Shown piece after piece: positions 8,351 to 16,767 of a stretch of DNA of 64,000 nt. The number at the start of each line of letters is the position of its first letter. Position 1 is the first letter of the stretch. The translations under genes and the position numbers were made by a program. The notes beneath the pieces were generated by a model. The model saw only the letters and a program-made list of their open reading frames with translations. It had not been told where the DNA came from and made no database searches. The DNA lies in assembly GCF_040676775.1 (NCBI RefSeq), contig NZ_JBFAPP010000004.1, positions 372,001-436,000 of the forward strand, written 5' to 3'. The stretch is from Micromonospora_G sp040676775 (GTDB taxonomy: Bacteria; Actinomycetota; Actinomycetes; Mycobacteriales; Micromonosporaceae).

Positions 8351-8840
8351 GAGTGCGGAGCCCCTTCCTTTCTCACCGCCGACCGGATCTCCCGATCTAC
8401 CGGTCCGGGTCCTGTCGGACCGAGGTCGAGCCGGCGTGCCGCGCCACGAGTAGCGGTGGTGTCCGCTGCGGGCTGCCATCGTGAGACGGCGGTGTCCGCT
8501 GTGGAGCGACTGCGGACCGCGACTGCGGAGTGTCACTGCGTGGTCGGGTCCGGCTGGTGCGGTTCGGCGGTGCCGGGCCGGCATCACCCAGGGGGATGAC
8601 TGACCACCGGACCAGCGAAAACCAACCTAGTCCCAGGTCCGGGGCCGGCAACAGTGGGGGCCGAGCGTTCTGCGGCAAGTGGAGCGGATAAGCGGAATGT
8701 CGGGATCACCCGCGGTGGTGAACCGGAGTCGCTTGGTGATATACCGGGTGGGTCCCGTACCCGGACTCGCCGAGTGCCCCTTTGGCCGGTGTTGGCAAAT
8801 GGGGTAGCGCCTGGCGGTGGGCTAAAGCATCACAAAGAAG
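8351..8840. other. Intergenic region upstream of NlpC/P60 gene
   Basis: About 0.5 kb with no convincing gene between the divergent NlpC/P60 and DUF6232 genes. I looked for the c-di-AMP (ydaO-type) leader known before some actinobacterial wall hydrolases and did not find its conserved blocks on the minus strand. CACAGCGG/GTCCGC-like repeats (GCAGCGGACACC, CACAGCGGACACCGCC on the minus strand) are the only visible pattern. Confidence 0.4.
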
Positions 8841-8864
8841 GACATAAATCTGTCCAGGGAGCTA

Positions 8865-9019
8865 GCTGCCGCCTGGAAATCTGCCAGGTGGCTGAATTAG
8901 CGCTTCCCACTTCTGGCACGTCCTTCGCACAATGATTGCAGGGCCGGAATCGAATTCCGGCAACGGCATCGTTGCAAAACGATGATCGGCACCTGGCTGC
9001 CACCAAGTGCCGATCTTTA
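8865..9019 (+). other. Run of four hairpins before DUF6232 gene
   Basis: Going downstream: GCCGCCTGG/CCAGGTGGC (8868-8876, 8884-8892, one G-U pair); GCCGGAAT/ATTCCGGC (8943-8950, 8954-8961); CATCGTT/AACGATG (8967-8973, 8978-8984); GATCGGCAC/GTGCCGATC (8984-8992, 9007-9015), the last followed by TTTA. The last three are back to back. A candidate structured leader, attenuator or small RNA; no known riboswitch family is recognised. Confidence 0.5.
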
Positions 9020-9064
9020 CAGATCCCCCACATCAGCCCGCCTCACGAGCCGTTGGAGGCTGTC

Positions 9065-9613
9065 ATGCATCCTACTCGCGACTCCGCGCGCCGAACAGGT
9101 ACACAATCCGTCACCGGAAAGCAGCCCGAACGGCCGGCTCCGATCGAGTTCTACCGGCAGCCCGGCGTACAGGTCACGAGCGAATCGTTCACCGTGGCGG
9201 GCCGCCGTTTTCCGGTGACCGAGCTGACCCAGCTCAGGACCGCCCGCGGTCCGCACGACCCGCTGACCGTACGGGCGGTGGTCGTGACCGGGGGTGTGCT
9301 GGTCGTGATCGGGGTCGCCTTCGGCTACACCGGCGAGTTCTACCGGCTGACCGCCGCCACCTACCTGGCCCTCGGCGCCGCCGCGTTCCTCCCGGTGGTG
9401 CTCGCCTTCCTCGGCCACCGGCTGCGCCCACCGACACACGAGCTGTGGGGGCGCTACCGGGGAGAGATGATGCTGTTGTTCAGCAGTGACCAGGAGCGCC
9501 AGTTCGGCCAGCTCACCCGGGCGCTGCGCCGGGCACAGGAGGTCGCACGCTACGGCGGCGTGGCCGAACCGCTGGTCACCTCGTCCCCGCCCTGGGAACC
9601 TCCGCCCCGCTGA
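9065..9613 (+). CDS. DUF6232-family membrane protein
   Basis: 182 residues from the ATG at 9065, preceded by GGAGG at a good distance. The N-terminal part, EFYRQPGVQVTSESFTVAGRRFPVTELTQL followed by RTARGPHDP (about 30-75 overall), is typical of DUF6232: a short beta-rich domain that resembles PH-like folds. Two transmembrane helices follow (about 80-100 and 107-127), then a cytoplasmic tail with a charged helix (DQERQFGQLTRALRRAQE). Function unknown. It is alone on its strand between the structured intergenic region and a convergent regulator gene. Confidence 0.75.
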   Translation: MHPTRDSARRTGTQSVTGKQPERPAPIEFYRQPGVQVTSESFTVAGRRFPVTELTQLRTARGPHDPLTVRAVVVTGGVLVVIGVAFGYTGEFYRLTAATYLALGAAAFLPVVLAFLGHRLRPPTHELWGRYRGEMMLLFSSDQERQFGQLTRALRRAQEVARYGGVAEPLVTSSPPWEPPPR

Positions 9614-9637
9614 CCGATCGGCCGCCGAGCGCCCTGG

Positions 9638-10501
9638 TCAGGCCAGGTCGCGGGCGATGGCGGCGATCCGTTCGAGGGACTCCGCCGGGCTCATCGCCGC
9701 CCGCTGCAGTCCCTCGAACGTCATCAGGTGCGAGGTCACCGACTCCGGATGGTCGAGTACGTCCTCCAGCCCGGTGCTCTCCAGGTAGACCGCGTCGGTC
9801 TCCTCCGAGCCGGCGAAGCAGACGATCACGAACTGGCCGAGCGGGGTGTAGATGGTGGAGGTGAACGGCAGCACCTGGATCGTGATGTGCTCCACCTGGG
9901 CGAGCCGTACCAGGTTGAGCAGTTGCTCACGGATCACCTCACGACCACCGGTCTGCCGGTGCAGGGTCGCCTCGTCGAGCACCACGTCGATGGTGGGCGG
10001 CTCGGGTCGGTCGAGCACCTCGCGCTGGCGGCGCAGGCGCAGCGCCACCGACGCCTGCGCCTCCGCCGCGTCGTTGAAGTTCGGGATCACGGACTGCACC
10101 ACGGCCTGCGCGAACGCCTCGGTCTGGAGCAGCCCGGGCATGCCGACCGACTGGTAGAAGCAGAGCCGGGAGGCCTCCGCCTCAAGTCCGATGTATGCGT
10201 AGTAGGCCGGTGGCACGCTGTCGCGGTACTGCGACCACCAGGTGCGCTGCCGGGCCACCCTGGCCAGGTCCACCAACTTCGCCACCTGCGCCGGGTCGGT
10301 GACCTGGTAGTGGTGCAACAGGGCCTTGACGTCGTTGGTGGAAATGGAGACGTAGCCGGACTCGATCCGGATCAGCTTGGACAGCGACCAGTCCATCGCG
10401 ACGGCCACCTGCTCCTGGGTGAGTCCGGAGGCCTCGCGGGCCCGACGGATCGCCGAGCGGAGCCTGCGTCTGCCCACCGTCGGGCCAAATGCCGTGGTCA
10501 T
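9638..10501 (-). CDS. XRE-family regulator with DUF5753 domain
   Basis: 287 residues. An N-terminal Cro/C1-type HTH (about 12-70, REASGLTQEQVAVAMDWSLS with SKLIRIESG) is followed by a DUF5753 domain (about 105-280) containing YIGLEAEASRL and GLLQTEAFA, typical of this actinobacterial family. Members are usually paired with a small DUF397 protein and act in development or like toxin-antitoxin systems. Here the DUF397 gene lies 304 bp away on the opposite strand, so the shared gap probably holds both promoters. WhiJ of Streptomyces is the best-known relative. The target genes are unknown. Confidence 0.88.
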   Translation of the reverse strand: MTTAFGPTVGRRRLRSAIRRAREASGLTQEQVAVAMDWSLSKLIRIESGYVSISTNDVKALLHHYQVTDPAQVAKLVDLARVARQRTWWSQYRDSVPPAYYAYIGLEAEASRLCFYQSVGMPGLLQTEAFAQAVVQSVIPNFNDAAEAQASVALRLRRQREVLDRPEPPTIDVVLDEATLHRQTGGREVIREQLLNLVRLAQVEHITIQVLPFTSTIYTPLGQFVIVCFAGSEETDAVYLESTGLEDVLDHPESVTSHLMTFEGLQRAAMSPAESLERIAAIARDLA

Positions 10502-10805
10502 CAGACTCTCTCTGTCAACGGCAGACCGGCGGCTGGGCGAGGGGTCGCCGTGCCGGTGTCGTCAGGATGCCACCTGGCCATCCGCTACATACCAGATGGG
10601 CGGGCTATCGAGCAGGCTACACCGGGCGCGCAAACGAATACCAGAGCATTGCAGCGGCCCGCGACCGGCCGGTAGCCGTCAGTATAAGCAACAAGTGAAA
10701 CACCATAATGTACGCAATTCCGGGCTATCCGCCTCGCTGGCCGACCGGTATCGTCTCCTCGTCGCGGCACCCGCCGTGCAAGGTAACGGGTCGCAAGGAG
10801 GACGC
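10502..10805. promoter_or_regulatory. Divergent promoter region of XRE/DUF397 pair
   Basis: 304 bp with no gene. It is locally AT-richer near 10682-10720 (AGTATAAGCAACAAGTGAAACA), where the plus-strand promoter is likely. No clear inverted repeat was found. Confidence 0.4.
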
Positions 10806-11006
10806 ATGTCGCAGCCGGGTCCCGTCACGGGTACGTGGCGGAAGAGCACTCGATGCGAATCGCAGAAATGCGTAGAGGTATCCGAGGTCACGGCCGGAAT
10901 GGCGGTCCGCAACTCCACCGACCCGGACCGCTACGTGGTCTTCCCCGCAACCGCCTGGCAGGCCTTCGTGGACACCGTCCGCGCCCGGGAGTTCGGCCAC
11001 CGCTGA
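10806..11006 (+). CDS. DUF397-domain protein
   Basis: 66 residues from the ATG at 10806, with an ideal AAGGAGG site at 10794-10800. The family signature is present: WRKSTRC near 14-20, VEVSEV, GMAVRNSTDPD, and WQAFVDTVRAREF at the end. DUF397 proteins are small partners of XRE-DUF5753 regulators and may bind them to change DNA binding. The divergent arrangement with the XRE gene at 9638-10501 fits. Conserved across Streptomyces and Micromonospora; biochemical role not established from sequence. Confidence 0.88.
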   Translation: MSQPGPVTGTWRKSTRCESQKCVEVSEVTAGMAVRNSTDPDRYVVFPATAWQAFVDTVRAREFGHR

Positions 11007-11272
11007 CCGCCCACCCGGCCGCCGGTACGGCGTACCGCGGAGGTGCCGGTGACCCGTGGAGCGGGTGGATTCACGTACGCGCTCACGCTTCACTCAGGAT
11101 CGGCGCCTTCTGCGGCCGGGTCCACCGTGCGACATTGGATCGACGTGGAACGTCACGCCCCGACGTCGACACCCGCCCCACCGGTCCTTTGCCGCGGACC
11201 GGTCGGCCGGACGGCGGGCGGTTCCACTCCGCCGTGCGGGAGGGGCGCCCGCGGTCGTGATCGACCCGGGGG

Positions 11273-11608
11273 TCAGCCGGCGACGGTCTGCGGCTGCGGC
11301 TGCTCCTCCCGTACCTGCGCGGCGATCCGGCGGCGCACCACCCGTTCGGCGTAGAACGACACGAACGGGACGGTGCCGGCGAGCATCACCAGCAGCATCT
11401 GGCCGAGCGGCCACTTCGCCCGGCGGGTCACGTCGAACGCGGCCACCAGGTAGATCATGTACAGGAAACCGTGCGCCGGACCGATCGTCTCGACCACCAC
11501 CGGCTCGTCCCAGCCGTACTTCAACGGCATCCCCACGATGACCAGCAGGATCAGTACGACACCTACGACGTAGGCGATCACACGGTATCGGGTCAGGGCT
11601 GCGCCCAC
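11273..11608 (-). CDS. DUF3817 integral membrane protein
   Basis: 111 residues from GTG, preceded by GGAAGGAACG. The DUF3817 pattern is clear: RYRVIAYVVGVVLILLVI, GPAHGFLYMIYL near the middle, and KWPLGQMLLVMLAGTVPF, giving three transmembrane helices, with FYAERVVRRR leading to a charged tail. Function is unknown, but the family is widespread in actinobacteria. It overlaps nothing and lies 16 bp after the next minus-strand membrane protein, so they are probably co-transcribed. Confidence 0.85.
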   Translation of the reverse strand: MGAALTRYRVIAYVVGVVLILLVIVGMPLKYGWDEPVVVETIGPAHGFLYMIYLVAAFDVTRRAKWPLGQMLLVMLAGTVPFVSFYAERVVRRRIAAQVREEQPQPQTVAG

Positions 11609-11624
11609 TTCGTTCCGTTCCTTC

Positions 11625-12038
11625 CTACCGGCCGGGGCCGGGGTAGTCGCCGGGCCGGGCGCCCGGATTCGCGTTCAACCACGCCAGGTAGTGGTTGTAC
11701 TCGCTCAGTTCGGGATCGCTCTCCTGCGCCGGCACCAGCACCCGGGCGGTACGCGCCGAGCGGACCGGTCGCCGTACGCCGGGAGTGCCGGCCGGCGGCG
11801 GTGCCGGCGCGGTCGGCTCGGCCCGGTCCCCGCCGCGCAGGGTGTGCCGGGCCTCGCGGATCCAGAGGAAGATCACAAAACCGGCGAAGATCGGCCACTC
11901 GACCGCGTACGCCCAGCTCAGCGTGTTGCCGGCCGCCGCCCGGCTGATCTGCCACCAGCCGAGCGCCATGAACCCGGCCACGAGCGCGATGGTGAGCACG
12001 TGGCGGCCTATCCACGCCGGTGTCCACAACCGTCTCAT
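11625..12038 (-). CDS. Conserved two-helix membrane protein
   Basis: 137 residues from ATG at 12038. Two transmembrane helices (about 12-32 and 44-62: LTIALVAGFMALGWWQISR and EWPIFAGFVIFLWI) are followed by a proline-rich cytoplasmic linker and a C-terminal motif around SEYNHYLAWLNANP. The WWQISRA and YNxYLAWL motifs are familiar from actinobacterial proteins encoded beside DUF3817, as here, but their role is unknown. The longer upstream frame (to 12563) runs antisense to two plus-strand genes and is rejected. Confidence 0.7.
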   Translation of the reverse strand: MRRLWTPAWIGRHVLTIALVAGFMALGWWQISRAAAGNTLSWAYAVEWPIFAGFVIFLWIREARHTLRGGDRAEPTAPAPPPAGTPGVRRPVRSARTARVLVPAQESDPELSEYNHYLAWLNANPGARPGDYPGPGR

Positions 12039-12174
12039 GGGTCTAGAGCGTACCGGCGGCCGAGCGGCTTCTCCGACGAGGCGTCGTAGTTCGCGCTCAC
12101 CGCCGAGTGTTTGGGGTGTCCCCACGGTGGGCATCCGTCCAGTCGCCAACCCAGTCGAGCAACCGGGGGCGACA

Positions 12175-12525
12175 ATGACCGAATCAGCACGCGGTGCCCA
12201 GTTCGGGGTGCCCGGACCCGTCGACGACAGTCCCGAGCAACGGGTCGGGGAGTGGGACGGCGACCACGCCGCCAATCGTGCGACGGTGCCCGCCGACTTC
12301 GTCGTGGAGACCGGCGACCTCGGCATCGACCCGGCCGAACTCGGTGACGAGGACCTGATCCGGGAGCTGCACAGCCTGCACCGGACCCGGCTCGACACGC
12401 TCCGGCACGCCGCGGACACGGCCCTCGCGAACCACCTGCGCCGTACCGCCGAGTTGGAGACCGAGTACCTCAGCCGGCATCCCGGCCGCGAGGTCGACCC
12501 GGCCCGGCTCCGGAACGGCGACTGA
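12175..12525 (+). CDS. DUF6158-like small protein
   Basis: 116 residues from ATG at 12175. The C-terminal half has the DUF6158 pattern: GDEDLIRELHSLHRTR, then ALANHLRRTAELETEYLSRHPGR and REVDP. It is acidic, soluble and helical. The N-terminal 55 residues are low complexity. The next gene begins 1 nt after its stop, so the two are very likely one operon. No enzyme signature is visible. Confidence 0.7.
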   Translation: MTESARGAQFGVPGPVDDSPEQRVGEWDGDHAANRATVPADFVVETGDLGIDPAELGDEDLIRELHSLHRTRLDTLRHAADTALANHLRRTAELETEYLSRHPGREVDPARLRNGD

Positions 12526-12526
12526 G

Positions 12527-12862
12527 GTGGCGGCACACGCGGAGCGGGGAATGTCCGCGCCACCCGAGGTGGTCTTCAACACCGCGACCGACCCCGACCG
12601 GGTGGACGCCTGGCTGCCGGCACCGCTGCGCCGCGACGGCGGCACGCCCGCCGGGGTCACCGAGGCGCTCGGGGCCCACTGGCGGACCAGCGGCTCGCCG
12701 ACCTGGTCGGCCCGGCTCCAGGTCCGACCCACCGATGCCGGCGGGGCCAGCGTACGACTGGAGCTGGAGTCCGACCCGCCGGACCAGGGACTCGACCGGC
12801 TCGCCGACGAGTCGCTGACCAACCTGGCCCGCGAGGTCGCGGACAACCTGACCGCCGGCTGA
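12527..12862 (+). CDS. SRPBCC-like small protein
   Basis: 111 residues from a GTG placed one base after the DUF6158-like stop. The sequence APPEVVFNTATDPDRVDAWLP and the later ARLQVRPTD, VRLELES strands resemble a START/SRPBCC ligand-binding fold (polyketide cyclase/dehydrase-like). It is shorter than most members and may be reduced. Ligand unknown. The neighbouring genes are small conserved actinobacterial proteins without known function. Confidence 0.6.
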   Translation: MAAHAERGMSAPPEVVFNTATDPDRVDAWLPAPLRRDGGTPAGVTEALGAHWRTSGSPTWSARLQVRPTDAGGASVRLELESDPPDQGLDRLADESLTNLAREVADNLTAG

Positions 12863-12908
12863 CCGGCACCCGAAACTGCTGCACCACGACCGATCGAGGG
12901 AGTCGGCA

Positions 12909-13475
12909 ATGACTGTTCGGGACAGGGTCGAGCGGCTACGCCGGGCGTACGCGCCACACGAGCACCGGCCGCTCGGCGGTTACCTGGTGGCGCTCGGTGC
13001 GTACGCCGGGGTGACCGCCGGGCTGACCGGAGTGGTACGGGCCACCCGTACGCCGGTGCCGGCCGCCCCGTCGACCAAGGACGTCGTACTGCTCGCCATC
13101 GCCACCCACAAGCTCAGCCGGCTGCTCACCAAGGACGCCATCACCAGCCCGCTGCGCGCCCCGTTCACCAGCTACGACCGGCCGATCGGCAGCGGGGAGG
13201 TGATGGAGCAGGTACGCGACCAGGGCAGCAGCACCCGGCACGCCCTCGGTGAGCTGCTGAGCTGCCCGTTCTGCCTGGCGGTCTGGGTGGCCACCGGCCT
13301 GACCGGCGGGCTGGTCCTCGCCCCTCGGCTCACCCGCCTGGTCGCCACCGCGCTGACCGCGGTGGCCGCCTCCGACTTCCTCCAGTTGGCGTACGCCACC
13401 GCGCAGCAGGCCGCCGAGGGTGGCGGCCACCCGCACTCGGCCGACCCCGAACCGGACTCACCCGCGTCGAGCTGA
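12909..13475 (+). CDS. DUF1360 membrane protein
   Basis: 188 residues with an AT of GGGAGTCGGCA before the ATG. DUF1360 features: IATHKLSRLLTKDAITSPLRAPFT in the middle, then LGELLSCPFCLAVWVATG, where the CPFC pair may bind metal or form a disulfide. Two or three hydrophobic segments (25-43, 118-140, 150-165) imply membrane insertion. It is related to the sporulation protein YjcZ/YngL group by domain only. Function unknown. It ends the small plus-strand cluster. Confidence 0.8.
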   Translation: MTVRDRVERLRRAYAPHEHRPLGGYLVALGAYAGVTAGLTGVVRATRTPVPAAPSTKDVVLLAIATHKLSRLLTKDAITSPLRAPFTSYDRPIGSGEVMEQVRDQGSSTRHALGELLSCPFCLAVWVATGLTGGLVLAPRLTRLVATALTAVAASDFLQLAYATAQQAAEGGGHPHSADPEPDSPASS

Positions 13476-13505
13476 CTCGGCTGGAGGCGGGTACGCGGGC
13501 GCGGG

Positions 13506-13712
13506 TCAGGTCGGGGTGCCGCCCAGCAACTCGGCCGCCTCGTCGTCGGCGTACTCGCCCTCGGGCATCGCGGTGATCCTGGTCAGCAACTCGGCGGGGA
13601 GGTCGGCGGCGACCGCGCGACGGTGGATCTCGCCCTGGGTGAGCCGTTCCTGACCGTCGTAGAGATCGTCGAGCAGGTCGTCGAGCGCGGGGCGGAGCGG
13701 ATCGTCGGTCAC
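13506..13712 (-). CDS. Hypothetical 68-aa acidic protein
   Basis: 68 residues, acidic, with predicted helices LRPALDDLLDDLYDGQERLTQGE and EIHRRAVAADLPAELLTRI and an EGEYADDEAAELLGG end. The pattern resembles small actinobacterial proteins with a DUF2795-like fold, but I cannot assign a family. It is convergent with the DUF1360 gene. Probably a real gene because codon third positions are GC-rich and the protein composition is balanced. Confidence 0.55.
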   Translation of the reverse strand: MTDDPLRPALDDLLDDLYDGQERLTQGEIHRRAVAADLPAELLTRITAMPEGEYADDEAAELLGGTPT

Positions 13713-13962
13713 GCAGCCCAGCTACCCCGCGCGAGGTGGGTCAAACACCCCGATGGCGGACTACCGCCGCGCCGGTACGCCCCGGTGGCGGCAGTGACAT
13801 GAGCCACAGCGGCGGATGGAATCCCGGGCGGGGTCGGCTCGTTGTGATGACTGTCGGTGTGACCAGTGTCCCCGGGCCTCACCTAACTGCCTTCGCGGAA
13901 TACCGTTCGGCTGGAGCCGCGTCGTGCCACTCGCCGAGAGGCGACCTGCACACCGACACCCG

Positions 13963-14001
13963 CGCCGCCCATGGCACCAGCCGTGGGCGGCGTATTTTCT
14001 T
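13963..14001 (+). terminator. Rho-independent terminator-like hairpin
   Basis: CGCCGCCCATGG (13963-13974) and CCGTGGGCGGCG (13981-13992) form a 12-bp stem with one G-U pair and a 6-nt loop, followed by TATTTTCTT. The T-run makes it a plus-strand terminator, although no plus-strand gene ends just before it (last one at 13475). Confidence 0.6.
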
Positions 14002-14054
14002 GCACTCCACCCTTTTTCTCGCACTCCACCCCTTCCGAACCTCGGTTCCACCCG

Positions 14055-14084
14055 TGCCGCCCACGACGGGTGTCGTGGGCGGCA
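14055..14084. terminator. 13-bp perfect hairpin after PBP gene
   Basis: TGCCGCCCACGAC (14055-14067) and GTCGTGGGCGGCA (14072-14084) flank a 4-nt loop. It is 49 bp after the PBP stop on the minus strand and shares the core GCCGCCCA with the hairpin at 13963. The rest of the 420-bp gap 13713-14132 shows a CGCACTCCACCC-type direct repeat (around 14000-14030) and no gene. Confidence 0.65.
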
Positions 14085-14132
14085 TCGTGGGCGGCCTCCC
14101 CAGGCGTGGTCGGCGAGGGACGCGGGACCAGG

Positions 14133-16538
14133 TCAGTCGGGTACGGGCACAGCGGCGCTCGGCGCGAACCGTCCGTTGCTCAGTCGCAGGGTCACCACCG
14201 CACCGGCGACCGCCCGGGTGCCGGGATCGGTATCGACGACCACGCCCTGCGGGCAGTCCGAGTCGACCCGGTCCGGATGCACCGCCACCCGGAAGCCGGC
14301 CGCCCGCAGACGCTCCGTCGCCTGCTGCGCCGTGACGCACTTCAGCACCGGGAGAGGCAGCTCGGGCAGGCCCATCAGGGTTGCCGTGGCCTTCGGGAAG
14401 TCGCGTACCGGTTTGCCGGTCATCGCGTCGGCGAGGGTCTGCGAGACCGCCGGAACCACCACCTCGCGCGGCATCCCGGCGGTGCCTCCGGGCCAGTCCG
14501 GATCGCCCAGCATGCCGGCGACGGTGAGCGCGGTGGTCGTCTCCACCACCGAGGCGGTACGGCGGCCGTCCGTGGTGCCGGTCTTGCCGGCCACCGGGTG
14601 CCCGACGAGCTGGCGGGCCTCGCCCGCGGTCGACTCCCGGCACCGGTTCGCGGTCGACGTGTCGCCGACCGGGCACCGGGCGGCGTCGACCGCCGCGTAC
14701 GCGATCTCGGGGCGGACCGCGCGCCGACAGCGAGGCCGCACCGCGTCGAGCTGGCTGCCGGTCCGGTCCTGGATCTCCTGCACCGGCGTGGGTGCGCAGT
14801 ACCGGCCCCCGGCGGCCAGGGTCGCGTACGCGTTGGCCAGCTCCAGCGGGGTGGTCGCCGACACGCCCAGGGTGAACGCGCCCCACCGGTCGGCCGACTT
14901 CGGGTCGTTCGCCAGTGCCGCGTCCTCCCGCGCCCGGAACCCGATCCCGAGCCGCCTGGCCACGTCCACCACGTTCGCCGCACCGACCCGTTCGGTCAGC
15001 GGCACGAAGTAGGTGTTGACCGAGGAACCCATCGCGGTCCACATGTCGTGCTTGCCGGCCACCTTCTCGTCGTAGTTGCTCGGGCAGTACCGCCGCGTAC
15101 CCGGGCAGGCCGCCGGACTGCCCGGCTCGACGGTGTACGACGACTCGTACCGCGGCGGTGCGTCGAACGAGTACGACAGCGGGATGCCCCGTTCCAGGGC
15201 GGCCACCACGGTGAAGATCTTGAAGGTGGAGCCGGCCTGGTACCCGGCGACGTCCGCACCGCCGGTGAGCAGCGGATTGGTCGTACGCGGGTAGGTGCCC
15301 CTGACCCCGGCCGCGGCCTTCGCCGGATCGGTGGCCGGGCCGTTGGTCGGCTCCGCCGGGTCGTCCAGGGCGTAGTCGCGGTTCGCGGCCAGTGCCCGTA
15401 CCCGCCCGGTGCCGGGCTCGACCGCGGCCAGCATCAGCGCCTGCGACGCCCCGGTCGGCAGCTCCCGCTCGACGTTGCGGTGTGCCGCCTCCTGGGTGGG
15501 CGCGTCCAGGGTGCTGACGATCCGGTACCCGCCGCCCTTCAACCGCCGTTCCCGGTCGTACTCGGTGCTGCCGAACGTCTCCTGGTCCAGCCACCAGCGG
15601 TAGAAGTAGTCGCAGAAGAAACCCCAGTCCTGCTTGCCGGTGACCGAGCAGCCGTTCGCCGCCACCCGCCCCTGCACCGCCAGCGGCACCGCCCGCGCCG
15701 CCGTCGCGTCCGCCTCGCTGATCGCCCCGGTCTCGACCATCTGCCCGATCACCCAGTTGCGCCGGTTCAGCGTCTCGGCCGCACCGCGCCCGGTGGTGTC
15801 CAGCGCGTTGTAGAAGCTCGGCGACTTCACCAGCCCGGCCAACATGGCGGCCTCCGGCACGGTCAGCTCGCGGGGCTGCTTGCCGAAGTAGAACCGGGCC
15901 GCGGCCGAGACGCCGTACGTGCCGTTGCCGAACGGGGCCAGGTTCAGGTAGCGCCGCAGGATCTCGTCCTTGCTCAGGTGCACCTCCAGCAGCGACGCCA
16001 GGCGCATCTCCCGCAGCTTGCGCGCCTTGGTGTCCTCGCTGGCCGCGACGACCGCCTGCGGATCCGACGCCGAGTAGGTGGCGGTCATCCGTACCACCTG
16101 CATGGTCAGCGTCGACGCACCCTGCCGGCCGCCGACGCTGTTGGCGACCAGCGCCCGCAGGAAGCCCCGTACGTCGATGCCCCGGTGCCGGTAGAACCCG
16201 TGGTCCTCGGCCGCGATGATCGCGTCGCGCATCGCCGGGGCGACGTCGGCGAGCGCCACGTCCTGGCGGTTCTCGTCGAAGAACACGGCCAGCGGCGTAC
16301 GGCCGTCGGCGGCGAACACCCGGCTCGCCTGCGGCGCCTCGCTCACCCGCAGCTCGACCGGAAGGGTCTCGAACGCCTCCAACCCGGCCTTCGCCGCCAG
16401 CCCGGTGAACGCCAGACCGGGGAACGCCAACGCGGCGACCAGCACCCCGGCGGCCAGGCCGGCGACCAGCATCATCCCGATCCTGATCAGGAGGACCTGC
16501 CGGGGCGTGCGCGTGCGGACTTGTCGGTGCGCGGACAT
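14133..16538 (-). CDS. Bifunctional penicillin-binding protein (GT51 + transpeptidase)
   Basis: 801 residues from the ATG at 16538; the longer frame to 16769 has no better start. A short cytoplasmic segment and one transmembrane helix (about 16-45) lead into a GT51 glycosyltransferase with catalytic Glu at EDHGFYRHRG (E111) and GASTLTMQ. The transpeptidase domain has STFK (Ser437, Lys440), SSVN near residue 504 and KTGT near residue 651. A PASTA-like C-terminal unit (AAGFRVAVHPD ... VVTLRLSNG) ends the protein. It polymerises glycan strands and crosslinks stem peptides outside the membrane. It resembles mycobacterial PonA-type class A PBPs. Divergent from the M16 protease pair. Confidence 0.93.
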   Translation of the reverse strand: MSAHRQVRTRTPRQVLLIRIGMMLVAGLAAGVLVAALAFPGLAFTGLAAKAGLEAFETLPVELRVSEAPQASRVFAADGRTPLAVFFDENRQDVALADVAPAMRDAIIAAEDHGFYRHRGIDVRGFLRALVANSVGGRQGASTLTMQVVRMTATYSASDPQAVVAASEDTKARKLREMRLASLLEVHLSKDEILRRYLNLAPFGNGTYGVSAAARFYFGKQPRELTVPEAAMLAGLVKSPSFYNALDTTGRGAAETLNRRNWVIGQMVETGAISEADATAARAVPLAVQGRVAANGCSVTGKQDWGFFCDYFYRWWLDQETFGSTEYDRERRLKGGGYRIVSTLDAPTQEAAHRNVERELPTGASQALMLAAVEPGTGRVRALAANRDYALDDPAEPTNGPATDPAKAAAGVRGTYPRTTNPLLTGGADVAGYQAGSTFKIFTVVAALERGIPLSYSFDAPPRYESSYTVEPGSPAACPGTRRYCPSNYDEKVAGKHDMWTAMGSSVNTYFVPLTERVGAANVVDVARRLGIGFRAREDAALANDPKSADRWGAFTLGVSATTPLELANAYATLAAGGRYCAPTPVQEIQDRTGSQLDAVRPRCRRAVRPEIAYAAVDAARCPVGDTSTANRCRESTAGEARQLVGHPVAGKTGTTDGRRTASVVETTTALTVAGMLGDPDWPGGTAGMPREVVVPAVSQTLADAMTGKPVRDFPKATATLMGLPELPLPVLKCVTAQQATERLRAAGFRVAVHPDRVDSDCPQGVVVDTDPGTRAVAGAVVTLRLSNGRFAPSAAVPVPD

Positions 16539-16767
16539 TCGACACCACCTTCGGGTACGACCGGACCTTCGGGTACGACGGGCAGCAGGCAGCCCTGACC
16601 AGTAGATCGGCCGGGGGGACCGGTGGTGGCCGACGCGGCCAGGATCCCCCGAAGGGGATCGCGATTGCCCCGACCGGCGGCGCGGCGCCGGCCCCCGCGC
16701 GGATGATCCGGCAGTTCGCTCGACCACCTGTGCCGTGGCGGCGTCCGGATCGGATAGCGTCGTCTCC

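Noticed and set aside
8351..8700. c-di-AMP (ydaO-type) riboswitch before the NlpC/P60 gene
   Set aside because: Known before some actinobacterial wall hydrolases, but I could not find the conserved blocks on the minus strand.
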